DNA of 64,000 nt from Methylaequor sp002691245. GTDB taxonomy: Bacteria; Pseudomonadota; Alphaproteobacteria; Methylaequorales; Methylaequoraceae. The position numbers were made by a program, and so were the translations under genes. Below, piece after piece: positions 45,929 to 54,200 of the stretch (position 1 is the first letter of the stretch; each line of letters begins with the position of its first letter). The DNA lies in the NCBI GenBank assembly GCA_002691245.1, contig NZHH01000024.1, forward strand, positions 1-64,000, in the 5' to 3' direction. The notes beneath the pieces were generated by a model. It was not told the origin of the DNA, did no database searches, and saw nothing but the letters and a program-made list of their open reading frames with translations.

Positions 45929-47686
45929 ATGGACGATCTATCATTTATAATCAATCAAGATCAAAATTTATTTTTTTTTGAAATAGAAAAAAAAATCAAT
46001 GAATGTCAAAAGAAGTTATCAAAAGATTCTAAAGATATACCTACAATCAGTCAGTTGGCAAAATATTCTTCACAAATTAAAAATAACGACCTAAGTATTT
46101 ATTTTGCTTCAGAAGCAACTCGGTTAAAACCTAAATCTCTTAAATTAAAATTAGATTTATTTCATTATTTATTGATAAACGGAAATGTAGAGGAGGTTTG
46201 TAAAAAAATAAAAAAGTTGTTTCTTAGTAAAAATTTAATTGAAGGTTCTAAAGATTCTAGTTTATTACTTAAATTAATAAACCTATTTGGGCACTATTGT
46301 CATGATCATGTTAGTACAATAGATTTTGTAGAAAAAGTATATACAAAATTTCCAGATGACAATAATGTTATAATGACATATGCATTTGTTAACAAAATGT
46401 TTCTTGCAAATATCGAAAAAAGCAGAAAATTAATTGCTAAATTAATAAAAAGAAATTTCATTAATCAATTAGTTATAAGTAATTGGCTTGATCTTTATCA
46501 AAAAGATAATCCACAAAAAACTTTATTACTATGTGACATTCTCAAAAAAAAATATCCTAATCTTATAGATTTGATAAATCATTATAATTTTAATTGTTAC
46601 GCAACAATAGGTGATAAGGAAAAAGCAAATTTTTATTTAGATAAAAATAAAGATTCATTACATTATGTAACAAATAAAATAAGAATTGATGCACTGTATA
46701 TTAAAACTTTGGACTTAAATATTTATTTAAATAAATATCAGATGTTAGTTAAACACCAAAAGTCTATGAATCTATTAAAGTTGAGTGGTATACTGTCTTC
46801 GACTTGCTTAATAATTGCAAAGAAATATGAATTTTTAAAAGATTTTAAAAGAAAAAACTATTTTTTAGAAAAATCACATTACTACTTTTTTAAACATAAT
46901 TATTTGTCGCTTCAGAATAACTTAAATATTGGTTCAGAGATGCCAAAAAACTTATATAAAAAAAGTAAAAAAGCCGAAGATTTAATAAATAAAAGAAATT
47001 TTAATATGAAATTACAACCAATTTTTATTTTAGGGTTGCCAAGATCAGGTTCCTCAATATTAGAAAAAACAATATTTGAGAATTTCAATATTAAACCTTG
47101 CGGTGAGTCTCAAATCATACAGAAATATATTATAAATATTTTATCTAAAAAACAAAATTTTGATTTTTTGAATTTATATAAAAATGAATTTAGGGATATT
47201 GACAAATTTGAAGGTTTTACTGATAAAACCTTAAATAATTTTTCATATATTAATTTAATTATTAAATCTTATCCAAATGCAAAATTTATAAACTGTATGA
47301 GAAATCCAAAAGAAAATGTACTTTCAATTTTTAATGTTATTTTTGAGAATCAACCATGGGCTCATTCGCTTGAAAACATATTGGATTACGCAAATCAGTA
47401 TTTTATTTTGATGGATAAGTTTAAAAAGCTTTATCCAAAAAATATCTTAACTATTAAACATTCTGATTTAGTTTTGAACAAAGAAAAAGTATTAGAAAAC
47501 ATATTTGATTTTTTAAAAATGAAAAAAAATACAATTAAAAATCCTCTTACAAAGTCTTTTTTTGGAACTACAGAAAGCCAATGGCAAATAAGACAAAAAG
47601 TTTCAAATAAATTTTTAAATAGATATTCTAAGGATTATTATATTCTTGATAAATATTTAAAAAAATACAAGTGGTTAAATCAATAG
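45929..47686 (+). CDS. TPR protein with C-terminal sulfotransferase domain
   Basis: A 585-residue protein. The first 340 residues are helical TPR-like repeats (IPTISQLAKYSSQIKNNDLS and following). Residues about 360-580 form a PAPS-dependent sulfotransferase with the 5'-phosphosulfate loop FILGLPRSGSSILEK and a 3'-phosphate site in NCMRNPKENVLSIFN. The ATG at 45929 is preferred over an upstream TTG because of the promoter position. By regulon and architecture it may sulfate flagellin or its glycan. The SixA-like gene follows after 19 bases. Confidence 0.78.
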   Translation: MDDLSFIINQDQNLFFFEIEKKINECQKKLSKDSKDIPTISQLAKYSSQIKNNDLSIYFASEATRLKPKSLKLKLDLFHYLLINGNVEEVCKKIKKLFLSKNLIEGSKDSSLLLKLINLFGHYCHDHVSTIDFVEKVYTKFPDDNNVIMTYAFVNKMFLANIEKSRKLIAKLIKRNFINQLVISNWLDLYQKDNPQKTLLLCDILKKKYPNLIDLINHYNFNCYATIGDKEKANFYLDKNKDSLHYVTNKIRIDALYIKTLDLNIYLNKYQMLVKHQKSMNLLKLSGILSSTCLIIAKKYEFLKDFKRKNYFLEKSHYYFFKHNYLSLQNNLNIGSEMPKNLYKKSKKAEDLINKRNFNMKLQPIFILGLPRSGSSILEKTIFENFNIKPCGESQIIQKYIINILSKKQNFDFLNLYKNEFRDIDKFEGFTDKTLNNFSYINLIIKSYPNAKFINCMRNPKENVLSIFNVIFENQPWAHSLENILDYANQYFILMDKFKKLYPKNILTIKHSDLVLNKEKVLENIFDFLKMKKNTIKNPLTKSFFGTTESQWQIRQKVSNKFLNRYSKDYYILDKYLKKYKWLNQ

Positions 47687-47705
47687 AAAAACATTAAACA
47701 ATATT

Positions 47706-48242
47706 ATGTTATCTTTAAGCTTTATGAGACATGCAAACACTGATTTAGCTTATTGCAATGTAGATGATATAACCAGACCAATTTCTAGAAATGGTCAAAA
47801 AAAAACAAGAATTGTTTGCAAACACTTAAAAACAATACAAATAAAATTTGATTTAATTTTTTGTTCGCCTTCTTTAAGAACTAAAGAAACTTTGAAATGT
47901 ATGCTTGAAAATAACCAATGGAAAAAAGCTAAAATTATTGAAGACTTTGATATTTACAATGGTAGTGAGGAAAATTTTTTACTTAAGCTTAGTAATACTG
48001 AAGATTTTAAAAATCTTTTAGTCATAACTCATGAACCTCAAATAGAATCTTTTGTTAATTATTTTCTGGCTGAAAATCAAAATAATGAAAAATTTACAAA
48101 TTATAATTTCGTTCCGTCATCTTTAATTACTATAGAATTTAAATCTAAATCTTGGAAAAGTATATCTGGTTCTAATGCAATATTTAAAAGATTTATAGAT
48201 CCAAACACTCTAATCAAAAAAAAAAATAAAAATTTATTTTAA
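47706..48242 (+). CDS. SixA-type histidine phosphatase
   Basis: A 178-residue histidine-phosphatase-superfamily protein: the catalytic RHAN motif is at residues 7-10 (LSFMRHANTDLA), FCSPSLRTKET supplies the second arginine and LLVITHEPQIESF the second histidine. SixA dephosphorylates phosphohistidine proteins. It lies in the same transcription unit as the sulfotransferase gene and just before flgG; whether it acts on flagellar signalling is unknown. Confidence 0.8.
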   Translation: MLSLSFMRHANTDLAYCNVDDITRPISRNGQKKTRIVCKHLKTIQIKFDLIFCSPSLRTKETLKCMLENNQWKKAKIIEDFDIYNGSEENFLLKLSNTEDFKNLLVITHEPQIESFVNYFLAENQNNEKFTNYNFVPSSLITIEFKSKSWKSISGSNAIFKRFIDPNTLIKKKNKNLF

Positions 48243-48283
48243 TTTTAACCTTTTCTTAAGGTCATGTATTTGAAGATTTTTAG

Positions 48284-48299
48284 TGGCATGAGGTTTGCA
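48284..48299 (+). promoter_or_regulatory. Sigma-54 promoter of the flgGHIJK operon
   Basis: TGGCAT-GAGGT-TTGCA, a full consensus match. The predicted +1 is near 48310, leaving a 28-base leader with an AGAGGA ribosome binding site before flgG. Flagellar rod and ring genes are classic sigma-54 targets in alphaproteobacteria. Confidence 0.9.
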
Positions 48300-48337
48300 A
48301 ATGATTTGCTGAACTTATATCTAGAAAGAGGATTACA

Positions 48338-49126
48338 ATGGCAATTAATGCGATGCATGTAGCAAAAACTGGTCTTAATGCACAACAAGTCAGAATGCAG
48401 ATTATCTCTAACAATTTGGCTAATGTAAATACTAATGGATTTAAAAGAGACAGAGCAAACTTTGAGTCATTATTGTATCAGATCATAAGAAGTAGTGGTG
48501 CGCAAACATCCGTTGACACAGAATTAACCTCCGGTTTTTCAGTTGGGACTGGTGTGAATATTGTGAATTCCAATAAACTACATTCACAAGGAAGTATAGT
48601 ATCTACGGATAATTCTCTAGATTTGGCTGTTGATGGTGGTGGCTTTTTTCAGGTACTTTTACCTGATGGACAGGTGGTTTACACAAGAAATGGTGCTTTC
48701 TCAAGAAATAATGAGGGAATTTTAACAACAAACAGTGGATTTATTATTCAGCCTGAGATTGCAATTCCTGCAGAAGCAACTAAGATTAACGTTTCAGCTG
48801 ATGGGATAGTTTCAGTTCAGATACCTGAACAGGTTGAGGCTCAGGAAGTAGGACAGCTTCAGTTAGCAGACTTTCAAAATAGAACTGGTTTACAACCTAT
48901 TGGTGAAAACTTTTACGTTGAAACAACATCAAGTGGACCTCCTGTAATAGAAAACCCATTTGCAGCAGGCTTTGGTAAAATTATTCAAGGAGCCTTAGAA
49001 AGTTCCAATGTAAATGTAGTCCAAGAGTTGGTAGACATGATTGAAACTCAAAGGGCCTATGAAGTAAATTCAAAAGCAATTACATCAGTCGATGAAATGC
49101 TAAGATTTGTTAGTAATAACTTATAG
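48338..49126 (+). CDS. flgG: Flagellar distal rod protein FlgG
   Basis: Builds the distal rod that crosses the periplasm. The 262-residue protein has the rod/hook signature near the N-terminus (GLNAQQVRMQIISNNLANVN followed by TNGFKRDRA) and the C-terminal VQELVDMIETQRAYEVNSKA motif. It is the first gene of a flgG-H-I-J-K operon; the following flgH starts eight bases after its stop. No flgF or flgA is present immediately upstream. Confidence 0.96.
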   Translation: MAINAMHVAKTGLNAQQVRMQIISNNLANVNTNGFKRDRANFESLLYQIIRSSGAQTSVDTELTSGFSVGTGVNIVNSNKLHSQGSIVSTDNSLDLAVDGGGFFQVLLPDGQVVYTRNGAFSRNNEGILTTNSGFIIQPEIAIPAEATKINVSADGIVSVQIPEQVEAQEVGQLQLADFQNRTGLQPIGENFYVETTSSGPPVIENPFAAGFGKIIQGALESSNVNVVQELVDMIETQRAYEVNSKAITSVDEMLRFVSNNL

Positions 49127-49134
49127 GAATCGAA

Positions 49135-49827
49135 ATGAAATATTTATTATTTACTTTATTATTTTTAATTCAAAGTTGTGCATCTCATATGCAAGACAGA
49201 ATTGGAGAGGAATTTCAAAGTATTCAACCAGACTATTCCAATTATGAAAATGTAGACAATGGAACAGAAGGGGCAGTCTATGATGGTGATGGAGGTTTGT
49301 TTGCATCAGACAGAAGAGCAAATAGAGTCGGTGATATAATCACAGTAACACTCGAAGAAACAGTAACTGCTGCAAATTCTGGTTCTGAAACACTTTCTAA
49401 ATCTGATGCCTATACATTTGATCTGCCTGAAGCATTGTTTGGTCCATCTTCATTAATCGGAAAATTATTTTTTCCTGGAGGTGTTAAAGAGGGGAATCTT
49501 CAGGGTGGTACTACCCAAAACTTCACGGGTTCAGGAACAGCAGCACAAGCTAACAGCTTGACTGGGACAATCTCTGTCACAATTGTTAGAGTTTATCCAA
49601 ATGGTAATCTTGAAGTAAAAGGTCAAAGAAAATTAAAATATAATAGTGGTACTGAATACTTAAGACTAGCAGGAGTAATAAGACCTGACGATATTTCGTC
49701 CTCTAATACAGTTTCGTCTAAAAAAGTAGCAGATGCACAAATATCTTATACAGGTGTTGGTGATATGAATGACAGTGTTACAAAAGGTTGGTTAAGTAGA
49801 TATTTCGCATATGTTTCACCTTTCTAG
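49135..49827 (+). CDS. flgH: Flagellar L-ring lipoprotein FlgH
   Basis: Forms the outer-membrane L-ring. It has a lipoprotein signal peptide with lipobox LIQSC (cleavage before Cys15), then the family motifs [21 protein letters not shown] and a C-terminal [20 protein letters not shown]. The 230-residue length is normal. It lies between flgG and flgI. Confidence 0.95.
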   Translation: MKYLLFTLLFLIQSCASHMQDRIGEEFQSIQPDYSNYENVDNGTEGAVYDGDGGLFASDRRANRVGDIITVTLEETVTAANSGSETLSKSDAYTFDLPEALFGPSSLIGKLFFPGGVKEGNLQGGTTQNFTGSGTAAQANSLTGTISVTIVRVYPNGNLEVKGQRKLKYNSGTEYLRLAGVIRPDDISSSNTVSSKKVADAQISYTGVGDMNDSVTKGWLSRYFAYVSPF

Positions 49828-49834
49828 GATAATT

Positions 49835-50956
49835 ATGAAAAAATTTTTATTAATAATTACATCTTTCATTATTTTTACAACCCAGTCAGTTTTAGCTGAT
49901 AGAATCAAGGACATGGCCTCATTTGCTGGGGTTAGGTCCAATCAGTTAGTTGGTTACGGTTTAGTAATTGGTCTGGCTAAAACTGGTGATGGTAGTGTTA
50001 ATTTAACTAAACAAAGTATAGCGGCAATGATATCTCAATTCGGAGTTATTGCCAACACAGCTGATATAGATGCGACTAACTCAGCAAATGTAATGGTAAC
50101 AGCTAATCTTCCACCGTTTGCTAAACCAGGACAGACAATAGATGTGACAGTTTCAACAATTGGAAAGGCAAAATCTCTAAAGGGAGGAACACTCTTAATG
50201 ACTGCATTAAAAGGAGCAGACGGAGAAGTATATGCAATTTCTCAAGGTAATTTAGTAGTTGGAGGGTTAGGCGTTGAAGGGGCAGATGGCTCAACAACTA
50301 TTCAAGGTACTCCAACAGTCGGCAGAATTCCTGGTGGAGCAACAGTTGAAAGGTTAGTAGAAAATACATTTTTGGAGAGAGATAATGTTGTTCTTAATCT
50401 GCATCAAGCAGATTTTTCTCAAGCCAACAGAATTGCAAATACAATTAATGAAACATTTGGGCCTGAAGTTGCAATTCCAATGGATTCAACTTCAATAAAA
50501 GTAAGAACACCACAAAATCCATCTCAAAAGGTTTCATTTATTGGCTTACTGGAAAATATTAACTTTGAGCCTGTAACTCCAAAAGCAAAAGTTGTTGTTA
50601 ATTCTAGAACAGGAACTGTTGTTATAGGTGGTGATGTAAGAATATCACCTGCAGCAGTCGCTCATGGAAGTTTATCTGTGAAAATACAAGAAGATACAAA
50701 ATTACTATCCGAAGGTACAGGGACAGTAGTCGGAACATCTGCAACTGTATCCGGCACAGCAGCAACAACGGCAGCTGATACTCAAATAGAGGTTGATGAA
50801 GCGCCGGCAAGAGCATTTGTTTTTGACCCTGGAATAGAATTGCAAACTCTTGTAGATGCATTGAATGAAACAGGGACAACAGCAACAGATATGGTTGCAA
50901 TTTTGGAAGCTCTTCGAGAGGCTGGTTCATTGAGAGCTGAACTTATAATAATTTAA
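49835..50956 (+). CDS. flgI: Flagellar P-ring protein FlgI
   Basis: Forms the periplasmic P-ring around the rod. I start at the ATG at 49835, seven bases past the flgH stop, because it yields a clean Sec signal peptide ([20 protein letters not shown], cut after LA); an in-frame ATG 24 bases upstream would spoil it. The mature start [20 protein letters not shown] and the C-terminus [20 protein letters not shown] are typical. 373 residues. Confidence 0.95.
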   Translation: MKKFLLIITSFIIFTTQSVLADRIKDMASFAGVRSNQLVGYGLVIGLAKTGDGSVNLTKQSIAAMISQFGVIANTADIDATNSANVMVTANLPPFAKPGQTIDVTVSTIGKAKSLKGGTLLMTALKGADGEVYAISQGNLVVGGLGVEGADGSTTIQGTPTVGRIPGGATVERLVENTFLERDNVVLNLHQADFSQANRIANTINETFGPEVAIPMDSTSIKVRTPQNPSQKVSFIGLLENINFEPVTPKAKVVVNSRTGTVVIGGDVRISPAAVAHGSLSVKIQEDTKLLSEGTGTVVGTSATVSGTAATTAADTQIEVDEAPARAFVFDPGIELQTLVDALNETGTTATDMVAILEALREAGSLRAELIII

Positions 50957-50972
50957 TTAATTGGATGCATTT

Positions 50973-51278
50973 ATGGACAATAATCCAATCTCAAAAATCA
51001 AACCTAATATAAGTCATCAATTAACATCTTCTAAACTTGATAGTATTGATGAAAAATCCGAACTTTCGGCAGTGGCCCAGGAATTTGAATCATTATTTGT
51101 TTATCAAATGTTGAAGAGCGCCAGAAAAGCAAAATTAGCTGAAAGTCTATTTTCTAACCAAGGAAGCGAGACATATCAACCTTTATTAGATCAGGAATAT
51201 GCCAAAACAATTGCCGAAAATCATAGTTTTGGAATTGCTGATGCACTAGTAAGACAGTTCGGAGGAAAAACCAAATAA
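50973..51278 (+). CDS. flgJ: Rod-binding protein FlgJ (N-terminal domain only)
   Basis: Only the rod-capping/rod-binding domain is present (FESLFVYQMLKSARKAKLAE, then YAKTIAENHSFGIADALVRQ). The muramidase domain of enterobacterial FlgJ is absent, as usual in alphaproteobacteria, which have a separate lytic enzyme. A TTG at 50961 is open in frame, but the ATG at 50973 has a GGA at proper spacing, giving 101 residues. flgK begins at the base after the stop. Confidence 0.85.
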   Translation: MDNNPISKIKPNISHQLTSSKLDSIDEKSELSAVAQEFESLFVYQMLKSARKAKLAESLFSNQGSETYQPLLDQEYAKTIAENHSFGIADALVRQFGGKTK

Positions 51279-54200
51279 ATGCCTAGTTTATTTGACATAG
51301 GAAAAAGTGGCCTTCAAGCTTACAGACAATCATTGGCCGTTACTGGACAAAATATTGCCAACGTTAATACTGATGGCTATAAAAAAAGAGATGTAGCTTT
51401 AGAAGAAGTTTCAGGTGCTGGCGGTGGGGTTACAGAAATCTCTGATCAGACAGGTTTAGGTGTCAGAGTTGAACAAATCCGAAGAGCTTTTGATGAGTTT
51501 TTAATTGATAAAGCTCGCCAAGCTTCCTCAAGTTTTAAAAGTGCAGATACTTTTTCAGATGAGGTTAGAGACTTAGAAAATTTGTTGCTTCCAACAGATA
51601 CCAATCTTAGTTCTTCAATTGGTGACTTTTTTAATTCACTGCAAGATATTGCAGCCTATCCAGATGATCAGGCTTCTAGAATTGTTGCAATTGAAAAAGG
51701 AAAAGATCTTGCATCCCAATTTAACATGTATTCAGACAGGATAGATAATTTAAAAAAACAGGTAATTGATAAAACTAAGAATGCTGTAACTTCAGTTAAT
51801 CTTATATCTACTCAAATTTCAAATATTAACGCTAAAATACTTGCATCAGGTGTAGCAACAGGAGGATCAAATGCTTTGCTTGACCAAAGAGATCTTTTGC
51901 TCGATCAATTAGCTGAATTAACTCAGATTACTGTAAGATATGGAAGCAAGGGACAAGCTGAAGTTAGGTTAGGAAATACTGGTTCAGGACCCATAATAAT
52001 ATCTGATACAGATAATCCAACAAAAGGACAAAATAGTACAACAATTGTTGAAGTTTTGGAGCAAGGAGGAAGGTTACAACCTGTTGTTGGTATCAGTCAA
52101 GTTGCTACAAATCAGATTCAGGCAGGACTAATAAATGGAATGGTAAATTCATATGCTCTTGCAGAGGACACACTCAAAGAAATTGATGCTCTAGCAACTC
52201 TTCTTTCACAAAAATTTAATGAAGTGAATCAAGCTGGGCTTGATTTAGATGGACAAAATGGTAAACAGATGTTTACTGTTTCTAGTCTTCAAGCAGTGGA
52301 AAATCCCACGAATAGATCTAGTGTTGGAGTTGCTGTTTTTGTAACTAATCCTCTTGAAATAAAGAGCGCTGAATATAAAGTTATCTATCATGAAAATGAA
52401 GATTTGTGGAAATTATCATCCAATTCACTTGATAAGGTTATTTCAGGAAGACAAACAATAAATGGTCAGGGTTTTAAAATTTCATTTTTTGGTGAACCAC
52501 TTGATGGTGATGAGTTCTCAATAGTCCCAAGCAGTGCTTCCAAAGGAATGAGTTTTTTGTTAGAAAGACCTCAAGATTTTGCAGCAGGATCAAAAACACT
52601 TATTAGTTCAAGTTCGTCAAATACAGGGTCAGCTAACTTAGAAGAAATTTCTCCAATAAAATTTGAAGACAAAACTACAATAAAAAATATTGATAATGTT
52701 TTTTCTAATGGATTGAGTCCAGTTACCTCTTCAAAATTTTCAACTGATGGTGGAGCCGCTATTATTAAAGCTGGTACTTCTTTTGTAAATTTAAGCTCGT
52801 ATAAAGCTCAACCTGAAATACAATTTGGTATATCATCGTCTGACTTAAATTCTATAACATCAATAACAGTTACTATGGCAGACTCTAGTTCTGTAACCGT
52901 CGATCTTACTGGAATTAAAACTCTTGAAGAATTAGCTGATGTACTTAATAGAAGTAGAGATGTTCAAGGCAACGCACATAGCTTTAGATCTATGGGTCTT
53001 TTTGCATCAGGAGGAGGCTCAAGTTTAACAATTGCTAGTAATAATAAACAGTTTTCATCTGGAGCAATATCAGCATCTTCGACTATAAATGCTAACGTAG
53101 TTAACCCAACTGTTACCGAGGCAAGTAAATTGCAAATCTTTACAAGAGAGGGCAGGCATATTGCAGGTAATGTTCTTTCAGATTCGGAAATAGCACAGTT
53201 TTTAACAGAAGAAAATGGATTTAATAGATTTGCTGAATATAGAGCAGATTATCTAAATGGAACTGATAGTGAGAAATATAGAGAAATCGAAGTATCCCGA
53301 TCAACTTCTGATGGCAATTATGTAATAAGTTATGGAGCTAATGGATCCGCGGCAAGTGCGCAAAGACATGCAACAACGGTTCCTGCGAGCCATGTGGCAG
53401 CTGCTTATACTTTAACGGTTAACTCAACTTCAACTGGGAAGTCAAAAAATATTTCAGTTCCAATAGAATCTTCAGCTGGTTTTGTTGCTGGATTAATTAA
53501 CGCTGAGGCAAAAACTCTTGGTGTTGAAGCTGTTGCATCAACAAAGGTAAAAATTTCTGCTCCTTCCTCTGACGGAACGATTTCATTCAATCTTTTAAGT
53601 AAAGCGGGTGCAGGAAATGATGCAGATATAACAGCTTCAATTTTATCAACAGATTTAACAAATCTTGCTAATTCAATAAACAACTTTTCAGGAAGAACTG
53701 GAGTTATTGCAAACCTCTCTTCTGATAAAAAACATATAATTATGGAAAACGCAGATGGTGATGATATTCAAATATCTGCTTTTTCTTCACCGAATACAGT
53801 AGAAATGGAAGTTCTAAAAAATGATTTTTCCTCATTTAGTTCACCAGTTACAGTCACTTTAGATAACACAAATTTCAAAGCAGCCAGGTTCAGTGGAGAA
53901 CTTGAAATTTCTTCAGCCTCTGCAATTAGCACATCAAACGATGGAGGTTCGACTACTGTCACAGGCACACAGAGCGCNCTCAGAGATGGGTTTTTAAATA
54001 TAACTTCATCGAGNACAGGAGAAATTAAAACAATAAAACCTATTCTATTACAAGGTGATTTTTCAAATGGTCATCCTGATGGTTTAAGTGCAGCAAGTTC
54101 TATATTATCCTATGGGTTAAAAATTCCAGCAGATGGGAATGGTGCAGAATTCTCTACAACAGTTGATCTTTCTGGTTTTGAAACTTTACAGGCTTCAGAC

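Noticed and set aside
48245..48265. Possible terminator hairpin (ACCTT...AAGGT) after the SixA-like gene
   Set aside because: A five-pair stem without a following T run; not convincing.
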